Shown in pieces: positions 7,155-15,510 of a stretch of 22,220 nucleotides of DNA (positions within the stretch are counted from its first letter, which is position 1; every line of letters starts with the position of its first letter). The DNA comes from Nitrospiraceae bacterium (GTDB lineage Bacteria; Nitrospirota; Nitrospiria; Nitrospirales; Nitrospiraceae): the NCBI GenBank assembly GCA_011391455.1, contig JAABQN010000007.1, positions 1-22,220 of the forward strand, read 5' to 3'. The position numbers were made by a program, and so were the translations under genes. The notes under the pieces are model-generated. The model ran no database searches. It was not told the origin of the DNA and saw only the letters and a list, made by a program, of their open reading frames with translations.

Positions 7155-7580
7155 ATGCCCATACGAACTATCGTTGCCGCCCTCGGATTGATTCTGCTGT
7201 CTGCGATCTCGATCAGTGCGGTGTCAGCCCATCATTCCTATTTGCTCTCGGTCCAGCAATTACGTGCCGGATTGACCAAGGCGCCTTCGATGCCGCAGAA
7301 GGGTTTCATCCTAATCGATGTCCGATCTGTGGAAGAGCATGCGGCCGGATTCATTCCCGGAACAGATATGAATATCGAGTTCAGGGACATTCAGGCTCGG
7401 CATCGTGAAATCGGGGCCCGGTTGGAGGACCATGTGGTTGTGTATTGCCAGTCAGGACATCGCAGCAATATTGCGGCAGAAACACTCGCCGATTTGGGCT
7501 ACCGTCATGTCTACAACGTCACCGGAAGCATGAATGCCTGGCTTGCGGCAGGCTTTCCCGTTGAATCTGGGCACCGCTGA
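7155..7580 (+). CDS. Exported single-domain rhodanese-like protein
   Basis: This 141-residue protein has a signal peptide (hydrophobic 5-22, cut near VSA at residue 25) and one rhodanese domain (about 30-137). Motifs are the N-terminal FILIDVRSVEEHAAGFIPG (51-69) and the active-site loop YCQSGHRS with catalytic Cys98, followed by a helix and the C-terminal VTGSMNAWLAAGFPV. It should act outside the cytoplasm in sulfane-sulfur or persulfide transfer, or in thiol chemistry. The physiological donor and acceptor are not visible. The mature protein would begin HHSYLL. GGAAGGAGG a few bases upstream of ATG 7155 supports the start. It diverges from the lipoprotein gene and converges on the glycosidase gene, leaving a 41-bp spacer with no clear terminator hairpin, so it looks monocistronic. 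Confidence 0.9.
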   Translation: MPIRTIVAALGLILLSAISISAVSAHHSYLLSVQQLRAGLTKAPSMPQKGFILIDVRSVEEHAAGFIPGTDMNIEFRDIQARHREIGARLEDHVVVYCQSGHRSNIAAETLADLGYRHVYNVTGSMNAWLAAGFPVESGHR

Positions 7581-7621
7581 AAAAGTCTAATCTTGATTCA
7601 GCCTGCACCGCCTCTGCAAGC

Positions 7622-8521
7622 TTATTTCTCCATGGTCTTGGCGCCGGTTTGTTTCTGGCGTGGGCTGATTCCGATCACGGCTGGTAGCCCAATGTGGATT
7701 GTGATGCTGTTTTCTAACAGAGGGATCCAGCTGTGTAAACCGGCAAGTTTAGACGTGGTTTTCCGGAGCGAAGGGCTGACGGCGATGTCGGAAGAAGATC
7801 CTCCGTCCATGGCCATGACCTGGCGCAGGGAAGGAAAGGCATCCCGCAGACATTCTCCGAGGTCATGGAGCGACACCACTTCCGTCGTTTTCAGCACGAG
7901 GAGATGCCCATCGCCTTGTTCTGCGACGAGGGTCTGATGTGCGCGTTTCCCGGTTTGGCGGACACGGATTTTTCCGGTCCGGTCGAGGAGCATGAGCGAT
8001 TGCGCCACTTCTCGATAGGGAACATGCTGCTCGTCAAAGGTGTCAAAGGTCAGATCCAACACCCGCGCGCGGCGCGAACGATCTTCCGCCGGTTCTGCCA
8101 CAAACAGCCCCAGCCACGTGGTGTGCCGCTTGCTCCCCAGTGAGCGGCCGTTTCCATAGAGCAGCCCGAGATACGCATAATTCTCACGAAAGAGCCCGGC
8201 ATTGAACACCAGGTCGTGGCCGGTTCGTTCTTGCCATTGGCGAATATCGAGCGGGTCCGAGAGCCCCTCCTGCTGGTAGTAGTGCACGGTAAAGCGATAG
8301 CGGTTGGGGTCGATCTCAATGGCGATCAACGGCGCGACGTCAGGGCATTGTGCCTGAGGATTCCAGGTGGAGATGGATAAGCCCTCTCCGAGTCGATCCT
8401 CTGTGAGGGTTTGAGCCGTGGCCGCTGTAGGTCCGTTGGATAGGACAAAGATGATACCCAGCAGGATGAGGGCGACAGAGATGAAAGAGTGAGACCGGTG
8501 AAGGCTGTAGTTCCGTACCAT
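7622..8521 (-). CDS. Exported phosphodiester glycosidase (NAGPA-domain) family protein
   Basis: This 299-residue protein has a signal peptide (hydrophobic 13-28, cut near ATA at 34-36) and a domain matching the NAGPA/phosphodiester glycosidase family named after the mammalian uncovering enzyme. Supporting motifs are LVFNAGLF (104-111), the family's conserved N-G-x-F-like element, and AMDGGSSSDI (237-246), its hallmark DGG-S motif near the end of the domain. In bacteria these are exported proteins thought to cleave sugar phosphodiesters in cell-envelope glycans; the substrate here is unknown. The tail after about residue 275 (IGISPRQKQTGAKTMEK) looks unstructured. No strong ribosome-binding site precedes ATG 8521, but the signal peptide fits this start. 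It lies 92 bp downstream of the hybrid kinase gene in the same direction, so co-transcription is possible. Confidence 0.82.
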   Translation of the reverse strand: MVRNYSLHRSHSFISVALILLGIIFVLSNGPTAATAQTLTEDRLGEGLSISTWNPQAQCPDVAPLIAIEIDPNRYRFTVHYYQQEGLSDPLDIRQWQERTGHDLVFNAGLFRENYAYLGLLYGNGRSLGSKRHTTWLGLFVAEPAEDRSRRARVLDLTFDTFDEQHVPYREVAQSLMLLDRTGKIRVRQTGKRAHQTLVAEQGDGHLLVLKTTEVVSLHDLGECLRDAFPSLRQVMAMDGGSSSDIAVSPSLRKTTSKLAGLHSWIPLLENSITIHIGLPAVIGISPRQKQTGAKTMEK

Positions 8522-8613
8522 AGTGTCTCAGGGTCGAGTATAGAGAGCGCCGATATGGAGCGTCAAATCATTCGAGGACAGGGACACCGACTTCGACACG
8601 AACCCTCACATGG

Positions 8614-10236
8614 CTAGCGCGGGGTTGGTTTGGGTGTCGAGGGGGTATCGCCGGCCTTGTCCGATGGCATGCGGGCATCGAGCAGATTTCGGACTGAGCT
8701 GGCAAGCACCTCAGGAGTGAAGGGCTTTTGTAAAAAGCTGGTGGTGCCTTCTTCTTGTCCGGCCATGATGCCGACGTCATCCATATACCCCGACATGAAT
8801 AGAGTGCGTAATTCTGGATTGATGACGGAGAGATGTTGCGCCAGTTCCCGCCCGCCCATGCCGGGCATCACGACGTCTGTCAGAAGGAGCTGAAACGATT
8901 CTGCTTGCTGCGTCGCCAGCAGGCAGGCTTCGATCCCGTTCTTGGCTTCTACGACTTTGTAGCCCAGCTTCCGCAGCTCGTCTCGCACCAGCGTCCGTAC
9001 GCTTGGTTCATCTTCCGCCAAGAGGATCATTTCTGTGCCCCGCTGAGGCCGTCCCGATGGCTGAGTCGGCGTCGTGGTTTGGATGTCGGATTCGACGCTT
9101 GGGAAATACAGATCGAAGCGTGTGCCGTGGCCCACACGGCTGGTGACGTCGATGGCCCCGCCGCATTGAGTGACAATCCCATACACCGTGGAGAGGCCCA
9201 GCCCGGTGCCCTTCCCCTCCTCCTTCGTGGTGAAGAATGGTTCAAAGATATGGGATTGTGTTTTGAGGTCCATGCCACTGCCTGTATCGCTGATGGTCAA
9301 GCGAACATAGGAGCCGGGCCGCAACGGAGCGATGTGGTACACCGGACTGCGGGTCAGTTCGACCTGGGTTGTTTCGATCGTGATCGTTCCGCCCTTCGGC
9401 ATGGCATCCCGCGCGTTGACGACAAGGTTGACCAGGACCTGTTCAAGCTGGGTTTGGTCGGCGCGCAGCCGCCCGTTCTTCGGATCGAGGTTAATGACAA
9501 ATTGTACGTCCTCGCCGATGAGGCGGCGTAGCATATTTCCAAGACTTGTGACAGTGGTATTGAGAGACAGAATTTTCGGGTCGGTCGATTGCTTACTGCT
9601 GAACGTGAGCAGTTGTCGGATCAGCGACGCGGCCTTTCCGCCGGCCTTCAATGTTTCTTCGATCTTTTCACGAAGGGGGTGGTGAGGGCCGAGTTCCGTC
9701 AAGAGGATTTGGCTGTAGCCCATGATGACGGTCAGGAGATTATTGAAGTCATGCGCGATCCCTCCGGCCAACCGGCCAACCGCTTCCATCTTCTGGGATT
9801 GCCGAAACTGTTTCTCGCTCTGCCGAAGCGCCTCTTCCGCCCGCTTCCGTTCGGCTCGGTCATCTAACTCACGTAATGCGCGCTGGACCGATGGTACGAG
9901 TCTCCCGAGCCGTTGCTTGAGTACATAGTCCGTCGCGCCTTGATGCATGGCGTCGATGGCCAGTTCCTCCCCGATAGTGGCTGAGACAAAAAGGAAGGGC
10001 ACATCAGGACGGTGTTGACGTGCCAAGATGAGCGCCGTCATCCCGTCGAATCCCGGGATCGAATAGTCCGCCAGGATGAGGTCCATCCGGCCTTCTTTGA
10101 GGGCTGCCACAAATGCCTGCCGCGTGTCGACGAGTTGCGACTGGCAGGGGATTCCGCCCTCGATCAGGGTGGTCGTAATGAGTTCCGCATCGACCGGATC
10201 GTCTTCGAGGTGGAGTAGACGGAGAGGGGGTTTCAC
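8614..10236 (-). CDS. Soluble hybrid histidine kinase, REC-HisKA-HATPase-REC
   Basis: This 540-residue cytoplasmic kinase has no membrane segment or PAS/GAF sensor. Domain order: receiver 1 (about 5-122, acidic pair Glu11/Asp12, phospho-acceptor Asp57, Lys107), a charged coiled-coil linker (about 122-150), HisKA with phospho-accepting His162 in GRLAGGIAHDFNNLL, HATPase (about 258-380; N box NLVVNARDAM, DTGSGM 317-322, GTGLGLS 343-349), and receiver 2 (about 402-523, Asp454 in LTDVVMPGMGG, Lys504). An N-terminal receiver on a kinase suggests it is switched by another kinase, here probably the CHASE3 kinase encoded two genes upstream. Receiver 2 would then pass phosphate on or act as a phosphate sink. 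It starts 18 bp after the single-domain regulator. The Pro/Thr-rich tail (525-540) is probably disordered. No output partner is visible in the window. Confidence 0.93.
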   Translation of the reverse strand: MKPPLRLLHLEDDPVDAELITTTLIEGGIPCQSQLVDTRQAFVAALKEGRMDLILADYSIPGFDGMTALILARQHRPDVPFLFVSATIGEELAIDAMHQGATDYVLKQRLGRLVPSVQRALRELDDRAERKRAEEALRQSEKQFRQSQKMEAVGRLAGGIAHDFNNLLTVIMGYSQILLTELGPHHPLREKIEETLKAGGKAASLIRQLLTFSSKQSTDPKILSLNTTVTSLGNMLRRLIGEDVQFVINLDPKNGRLRADQTQLEQVLVNLVVNARDAMPKGGTITIETTQVELTRSPVYHIAPLRPGSYVRLTISDTGSGMDLKTQSHIFEPFFTTKEEGKGTGLGLSTVYGIVTQCGGAIDVTSRVGHGTRFDLYFPSVESDIQTTTPTQPSGRPQRGTEMILLAEDEPSVRTLVRDELRKLGYKVVEAKNGIEACLLATQQAESFQLLLTDVVMPGMGGRELAQHLSVINPELRTLFMSGYMDDVGIMAGQEEGTTSFLQKPFTPEVLASSVRNLLDARMPSDKAGDTPSTPKPTPR

Positions 10237-10254
10237 AGATCCTTTGTGAAGAGG

Positions 10255-10710
10255 CTACGCGCTCGGGTCAGAGCTTTCGGGTGGTGGTTCATTGATGACA
10301 CCCCAAAAAACGCCCAGTTCTTTCACGGCTGTGATGAACTGGTGAAACTCAACCGGCTTCACCACGTAGGCGTTGGCGCCCAACGCATAGCTTTGCGCCA
10401 GATCGCTCTCTTCGCGCGAGGAGGTGAGCATGACGACGGGAATCGGCTTCAGGTTTGCGTCGTTCTTAATTGTTCTCAAGACCTCGAGCCCGTCGACTTT
10501 GGGCATTTTGAGGTCCAGAAACACGACCACGGGATTGCCTTGTTCCCTGGCAGCAAAGATTCCACGACAGTAGAGATAGTCGAGGACTTCAGCTCCGTCG
10601 TGGCAGACCACCACTTTGTCCGCGATGTGATGCTCTTCCATTGCGGCCAGCGCAAGTTCGGCGTCTCGCGGGTTATCTTCAGCGAGCAGGATGGGCTTGA
10701 CTGTGGTCAT
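10255..10710 (-). CDS. Single-domain response regulator (CheY/Rcp1-like)
   Basis: This 151-residue protein is a lone receiver domain: acidic pocket Glu11/Asp12, phospho-acceptor Asp66 (VVFLDLKMP), Thr96 (VMLTSS) and Lys118 (VVKPV) are all present. The long alpha2-beta3 region (DYLYCRGIFAAREQGNP) and the PVVMLTSSREESDL motif are typical of the Rcp1 subfamily, which pairs with phytochrome-like or CHASE-type kinases. It has no effector domain, so it works by protein contact or as a phosphorelay intermediate. Its start codon overlaps the stop of the upstream kinase gene (ATGA), which strongly suggests that kinase is its partner. The C-terminal tail (NEPPPESSDPSA) is short and probably disordered. 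Confidence 0.93.
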   Translation of the reverse strand: MTTVKPILLAEDNPRDAELALAAMEEHHIADKVVVCHDGAEVLDYLYCRGIFAAREQGNPVVVFLDLKMPKVDGLEVLRTIKNDANLKPIPVVMLTSSREESDLAQSYALGANAYVVKPVEFHQFITAVKELGVFWGVINEPPPESSDPSA

Positions 10711-12191
10711 CTGAGAGACCTCGCGAGGGGAAGCGAAAAGTGAAAGGTAGCGCCTTGGTCCGGTGCTCCTTCGGCCCAGGTCCGTCCACCATGCCGATGG
10801 ATGATTCGGCGCACGTTGGCGAGCCCGATGCCGGTGCCTTCAAACTCGTCGTTTCGATGGAGGCGTTGAAAGACGCCGAATAACTTGTTGACATACTGCA
10901 TATCGAATCCCACCCCATTATCACGCACGAACACCTCGGCTTCACCGGCGCTTCGCGGGCCGGCTCCGACTTCGATCTTGGCCTCCGGCCTCGTGGCCGT
11001 GAATTTCAGCGCATTGGAGATCAGATTCACAAAGACTTGTCGTAACATCGCCGGATCTCCTGACACGTTAGGTAATGGATGTATTGTCCAGGAGATTGTC
11101 CGCCCTTGCAAGTCAAGACGTAAATCATGAAGGACGGTCTTAATGAGTTGATCCAAATTGACCGTCGTGTAGAGCATGTCCTGGCGACCCATACGGGAAA
11201 AAACGAGCAAGTCGTCGATCAATTGTCCCATTTGCTTCGCGGAGTTTGAAATCGTCTGTAAGTAGCGGCGTGCTTTGTCGTTGAGTGTCTCGCCGGCTGC
11301 CTTGGACAAGAGGGCCGCATATCCGTCGATATGACGGAGCGGAGCCCGCAGGTCATGAGACACAGAATAGCTGAACGCTTCTAATTCTTTATTGGCAGCC
11401 CGGAGCAGCTCGCCACGGCTTTGCAATTCCGCAGCCACGCGGCGCCGTTCTGCGACATCATGATGGATGAGAAAGTAGACGGCGGCTAAGAGAACCAATT
11501 GGAGGAATGCACCGAGTCCGAGCAGGGCGATCGTATTTTTCGTGCTTCCAGCCGATTCTTCCACACGGGCATGAAGTGCCCGTTGCTCGGTCGTGTCGAG
11601 TTCCGTCATCAGGCGATGGATTTCTTCGATCTCAGTCTTTGCCGCCCCGGCAAGTGCGAGGTGCCGGACACCTTCATAGCCAAGTTGCTCACGTTGGATG
11701 ATGGCGCCAGCCTCTGCCTTTAACTGACTGGTGATGAGCCGTTCGAGCGCCTCTACACGGTCTCGTTGTTCAGCTCCTTCGTTTGCCAGACCTCTGAGAT
11801 ATCGGAGGTATTCCGGCATTTGTTCGACAGTGGCCCGATAAGACTTGAGGTACGATTCGTCGCCGGTAACGAGATAGCGCCGATGGCCACTCTCAGCAGC
11901 GCCAAGGGCTTCCTCGACTGAGCCGAGCAGCTGCACCAATTCGTGGCTCTTGGTATCGAGCAGGCTATTCTCGATCAAGACGGAGGTGTTGCGGTAGGAA
12001 ATGGCGCTGATGACGACAATGCCGGCAAAGACGAGCCCAAATCCCGCAAGGACTCGTTGCTCGATCGACCAATGGGCGAACCGCTCCATGAGCCAGCCGG
12101 TCTTGAGGATCGGCGCGTGGCTGCTGTGGGAAACCGGCTCTGAATGAATGGGTGCGGGCGTAGTTGGAGATTCCTGTGTGACGGATTCCAT
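10707..12191 (-). CDS. Membrane sensor histidine kinase with CHASE3 domain
   Basis: This 494-residue kinase has a disordered, Ser/Pro/His-rich N-terminus (1-30), TM1 (about 47-66), a helical CHASE3 periplasmic sensor (about 70-215, with the typical ESGHRRYLVTGDESYL), TM2 (about 220-243), then HisKA with His279 in FSYSVSHDLRAPLRHIDGY. The HATPase domain follows (about 380-490; N box VFVNLISNALKF, DNGVGFD 424-430, GTGIGL 452-457). It senses an unknown extracytoplasmic or membrane-borne cue and should phosphorylate the co-encoded Rcp1-type regulator, whose start overlaps its stop by 4 bp. I see no good ribosome-binding site before ATG 12191; Met35 is an alternative start that would remove the disordered segment. 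It lies 108 bp after nuoN, in the same direction. Confidence 0.92.
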   Translation of the reverse strand: MESVTQESPTTPAPIHSEPVSHSSHAPILKTGWLMERFAHWSIEQRVLAGFGLVFAGIVVISAISYRNTSVLIENSLLDTKSHELVQLLGSVEEALGAAESGHRRYLVTGDESYLKSYRATVEQMPEYLRYLRGLANEGAEQRDRVEALERLITSQLKAEAGAIIQREQLGYEGVRHLALAGAAKTEIEEIHRLMTELDTTEQRALHARVEESAGSTKNTIALLGLGAFLQLVLLAAVYFLIHHDVAERRRVAAELQSRGELLRAANKELEAFSYSVSHDLRAPLRHIDGYAALLSKAAGETLNDKARRYLQTISNSAKQMGQLIDDLLVFSRMGRQDMLYTTVNLDQLIKTVLHDLRLDLQGRTISWTIHPLPNVSGDPAMLRQVFVNLISNALKFTATRPEAKIEVGAGPRSAGEAEVFVRDNGVGFDMQYVNKLFGVFQRLHRNDEFEGTGIGLANVRRIIHRHGGRTWAEGAPDQGATFHFSLPLARSLR

Positions 12192-12299
12192 GGTTCAAGC
12201 ATGCGCGGGCGTGGGGATGTAAGCCACTGTCCTGGAAACTGTACCCTCCTCCGGAAGGCCCTGCAAGAAATATTTCAGAAGAATGCTTGCCGGGCAGGC

Positions 12300-13802
12300 T
12301 TAGCCGCCGAAGGGAATGACGGCAGGGGGAATAGGAAGGGATGCGGTTGGATCCGCCACGTTTGAAAATATCATGATGGCCGAGACAACCCAGTCGGTGA
12401 CGGGTTGAGGATAGACGCCGATCGCGAGGGTGCCGGCGAGACAGACGTAGACCACCGCTTTGATCGGGCCCGATACTTTAAGTGGTGACCGGTCGTGGGG
12501 TTCGTTGACGTACATCTTCTTCACGACGATGAGGTAGTAGTACATGGAAATGACGATGTTGATGAGCCCGACAGTGATGAGCACGTAGAGCCCTTCCTTG
12601 ATGGCAGCGATAAAGATGTACAATTTTCCGATGAAGCCGGCCAGCGGGGGCACTCCGGCCAACGATAAGAGAAAGATCAGCATCGAAAAGGCGAGAAAGG
12701 GAGACCGTCGCCCCAGGCCGCTGTAGTCGTCTATTTCCTCGCTGCCGATGGCTTCGCTGACGGCAATGACAACAGCGAAGGCGCCGAGATTGGCGAACAG
12801 ATAGGTCAGGAGGTAGAACAGCATGGCATCGCTGCCCATCTTCGTACCAGTCGCGAGACCGATCAGTACGTTGCCGATCTGGGCGATGCCGGAATAGGCC
12901 AAGAGCCGTTTCATGTTCTTTTGGGCGATGGCTACGATGTTGCCGTAGGTCATGGATAGGATGGACACAGCTACAAGCAACAACGTCCAGATCGGCTTAA
13001 AAGTCGCCAAGGCGACGAAGAACATTCTCAGGAGGATGGCAAAGGCCGCTCCCTTGGGTGCGATCGAGAGGAATGCCGTCACCGGCGTCGGCGATCCATG
13101 ATAGGTGTCCGGAATCCATGAATGAAAAGGCACCGCGCCGATTTTAAATCCTAATGCGGCGAAGATCAGCAGGAAGCCGATGACCAACCCTGGAGTGGCC
13201 TGTACTGTCGTCATATCGGAAAACACCAGTTTGCCTGTTTCTCCGTAGACCAAGCTGATGCCATAGGCGAGGAGGGCTGCGGCGAAGATGCCCAGGATGA
13301 AAAATTTGATGCCTGCTTCGTTCGAGGCAATGTCCTCGCGGAGATAGGCCACGAGGACATAGAAGCCGAGGGTGGAAAACTCCAGGGTGACGAAGACCGA
13401 CAGCAGGTCGTTCGCGGAAGCCATGAACATCATTCCGAGGGCCGACATCACGACCAAGAAATAATATTCTCCACGGAAGAATTTGAATCGATGGATGTAA
13501 TCGATGGAGGCCAGAATAACGAGGATCGTCGATCCGACGATGAACATTTTGAAGAACAGGGCCATCCGATCGAGGGCGAACATATTTGCGAAAAGGGTCC
13601 CGGTAATGCCGTTGACGTCGAACCAAACCAGGCAGCCAAGGGTGGCGACGAGCCCAGCGATGTTGAAATAGGCTAATTGTTCGTTGGGCAGCTGAGGGAA
13701 TGAAAAATCAACGATCAGGATAAGACAGAGCCAGGACGTGAGTAGGATTTCCGGGAGCAGTAGCAGAAGATCGGAGGATGACAACGTAAGCGCGAAGGTC
13801 AT
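12300..13802 (-). CDS. nuoN: NADH-quinone oxidoreductase subunit N
   Basis: NuoN is one of the antiporter-like proton-pumping subunits of complex I, next to the small NuoA/J/K subunits in the membrane arm. The 500 residues fit the usual length with about 14 transmembrane helices. Key channel residues are present: Glu141 in VTLEFSTLGFYVL (TM5), Lys220 in ALGFKIGAVPFHSWIPDTYHGSPTPV (TM7), Lys250 in SIAPKGA (TM8) and Lys393 in PPLAGFIGKLYIF (TM12). The start overlaps the nuoM2 stop (ATGA at 13799-13802), so the two are coupled in translation. A G-rich stretch shortly upstream, at the edge of the repeat that ends nuoM2, may serve as ribosome-binding site. It is the last nuo gene; I see no strong terminator after it. 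Confidence 0.96.
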   Translation of the reverse strand: MTFALTLSSSDLLLLLPEILLTSWLCLILIVDFSFPQLPNEQLAYFNIAGLVATLGCLVWFDVNGITGTLFANMFALDRMALFFKMFIVGSTILVILASIDYIHRFKFFRGEYYFLVVMSALGMMFMASANDLLSVFVTLEFSTLGFYVLVAYLREDIASNEAGIKFFILGIFAAALLAYGISLVYGETGKLVFSDMTTVQATPGLVIGFLLIFAALGFKIGAVPFHSWIPDTYHGSPTPVTAFLSIAPKGAAFAILLRMFFVALATFKPIWTLLLVAVSILSMTYGNIVAIAQKNMKRLLAYSGIAQIGNVLIGLATGTKMGSDAMLFYLLTYLFANLGAFAVVIAVSEAIGSEEIDDYSGLGRRSPFLAFSMLIFLLSLAGVPPLAGFIGKLYIFIAAIKEGLYVLITVGLINIVISMYYYLIVVKKMYVNEPHDRSPLKVSGPIKAVVYVCLAGTLAIGVYPQPVTDWVVSAIMIFSNVADPTASLPIPPAVIPFGG

Positions 13803-15505
13803 TCCGACCCCCGTGAGGAGTAAGGGGTTAGGGGTGAGGGGTTGTTCGCTAGGAGCGGAGCATCGGACGTCCGGGGAGTGGCGCTCGCCTCACGCCTCAC
13901 CCCTGACCCTTCACCTGTCTGCGCTACTGGCACGACGCGGGTGATCTTCGCGATCAAGGGATCGACGCCGGATCTCACTACATTGTAGAGATGCATGGGG
14001 AAGAAAAAGAACCCGATGCTGACGGCAATCATGATCATGAGCGGCAGACGATCAGCCGCGGAGACTGCGTCATGCGCGTGACTGTATTTCTGGTCCATGG
14101 GCCCGTAGAAAAGCCCGCGCATCATCTTGAACAAGTAGGCCAGGGTCAAGACGATGCCGACCACGGCCACGATGACTTGGAGCGGGTACTTGTTCCAACT
14201 GCCGACGATGATCATCACTTCGGCGATGAAGTTCACGGTGCCTGGCACCCCGATCGAGGCCATGCAAGCAATCACGAAACAGCCGGAGATGAACGGCATG
14301 CGATTCGCGAGCCCGCCGAGTGAGGGAATGTCGCGCGTGTGCGTCTGATCGTACACCCACCCGGCCATGGCGAAGAGCATCCCCGTGGCCATGGCGTGCG
14401 CGAACATATACATCACCGCGCCGGTCAAGCTGATGTAGTCCAAGGCGGCCATGCCCAAAAAGACATACCCCATGTGACTGGAACTAGAATACCCGATGAC
14501 GTACTTGGTGTCTTTGGCGTAGTACGCGACGAACCCGCCATATACGATACTGAACATACAGAGCACGGCTGCGATGGGCATGAGCTCTCTAGTGGTCTCC
14601 GGCAGAATCTCAAAGGCCACCCGGATGATGGAAAAATGACCGAGCTTCATCAGCACGCCCGCATGCAGCATGCTCGTGGCGGCCGGCGCGGCTGCGTGGC
14701 CCACAGGAGACCAGGAGTGCAGAGGCCAGAGAGGCGCAATCGAAGCAAAGCCAAAAAAGATCAGTATCCAAATGATCTTGTCGAGCGTGGTGCCCAAGAC
14801 CGGGATGTTCATCAGCTTGGCTTGTTCGCGCAAGACGAGAATATCGAAGGTATTGAGTCCCGAGTACTTATAAATCAGCAAGATGCCCATCAACGCTGCG
14901 ACGGCAAAAGCCGAAAGAAAAAGCACCAGTTTCATCGCAGCGTATTCTTTGCTGTTAGATCCGAAGTTGAAGATGAATCCGACTGAATCCCGTTGTTTGA
15001 GGCCTTCCGGATCCGTCATCTCGTTGTATTTTTTCGTGTGACTTCCCCACATGCCCAACAGGAGATACATGGGGATTACGGACATCTCGTAGAAGAAGAA
15101 GAGAAAGAACAGGTCCAACGACATGAAGACGCCGATTGTGGCGGCGGCGAGGATCAGCAGCCAGATATAAAATTCTTTCATCCGATCTTTGATATGCCAG
15201 GACACAAAAATCCCCGCGAATAACAAGATGCTCGACGCCAGCACCAGTGGGGTGCCGATTCCATCCACTCCGAGGTGGAGGGAAATGCCCAGTTGGCGGG
15301 ACCATTCGAATCGCTGGACGAATTGAAATCCTGCCTTCACGTGATCGTAGGTGAAGAACAGATAGAGCGAGGCAAGCAAAGAGACGAGGGCTGATCCCGC
15401 GGCTATCCCTCGCACGAGCATCGTTTGCCGGTTGGAGACGAAGATCAGCGCGATGGCTCCCACGAAGGGGGCAAACAGAATATAGAGCAGCGCGTAGTCA
15501 CCCAT
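13799..15505 (-). CDS. nuoM2: NADH-quinone oxidoreductase subunit M, second copy
   Basis: This 568-residue antiporter-like subunit is the extra NuoM of a 2M complex I. It keeps TM5 Glu140 (FFFYEMSVIPMYLL), TM8 Lys287 (LHAGVLMKLGHF) and TM12 Glu429 (TVNFIAEVM). The TM7 lysine found in NuoM and NuoN is Ile256 (FGFASIAPLWPLHSW), and the usual WLPDA reads WSPVG. About 25-30 extra residues lie between TM5 and TM6 (roughly 155-188, KKYNEMTDPEGLKQRD...). The last 39 residues (530-568) are encoded by an inverted repeat and resemble no NuoM. An upstream in-frame extension to 15808 is only a shadow of nuoM1. ATG 15505, 5 bp after the nuoM1 stop, gives the normal N-terminus. It should sit beside NuoM1 in the membrane arm; full proton pumping by this copy is uncertain. 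Confidence 0.93.
   Translation of the reverse strand: MGDYALLYILFAPFVGAIALIFVSNRQTMLVRGIAAGSALVSLLASLYLFFTYDHVKAGFQFVQRFEWSRQLGISLHLGVDGIGTPLVLASSILLFAGIFVSWHIKDRMKEFYIWLLILAAATIGVFMSLDLFFLFFFYEMSVIPMYLLLGMWGSHTKKYNEMTDPEGLKQRDSVGFIFNFGSNSKEYAAMKLVLFLSAFAVAALMGILLIYKYSGLNTFDILVLREQAKLMNIPVLGTTLDKIIWILIFFGFASIAPLWPLHSWSPVGHAAAPAATSMLHAGVLMKLGHFSIIRVAFEILPETTRELMPIAAVLCMFSIVYGGFVAYYAKDTKYVIGYSSSSHMGYVFLGMAALDYISLTGAVMYMFAHAMATGMLFAMAGWVYDQTHTRDIPSLGGLANRMPFISGCFVIACMASIGVPGTVNFIAEVMIIVGSWNKYPLQVIVAVVGIVLTLAYLFKMMRGLFYGPMDQKYSHAHDAVSAADRLPLMIMIAVSIGFFFFPMHLYNVVRSGVDPLIAKITRVVPVAQTGEGSGVRREASATPRTSDAPLLANNPSPLTPYSSRGSE
13821..13914. repeat. Imperfect inverted repeat forming the 3' end of nuoM2
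   Basis: Arms at 13825-13839 and 13895-13909 (CCTCACCCCTGACCC and its near-complement) match at 14 of 15 positions around a 55-base loop. The second arm resembles the motif at 19429-19450 in the nuoJ-nuoK spacer. The repeat lies within the coding frame of nuoM2 and just upstream of the nuoN start, so it may form an RNA hairpin in front of nuoN. Its role is unknown; it looks like a dispersed intergenic repeat captured by a reading frame. Confidence 0.7.
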
Positions 15506-15510
15506 AGGAA

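Noticed and set aside
12267..12299. Palindrome GAAATATTTC and GCTTGCCGGGCAGGC after nuoN as a terminator
   Set aside because: The hairpin next to the stop has only about four good pairs with a mismatch and no proper U-tract; the AT palindrome is not followed by one either.
14339..14986. 215-codon ORF on the + strand
   Set aside because: It is antisense to nuoM2, whose membrane helices and motifs are clear; the product is a charged, His-rich shadow.
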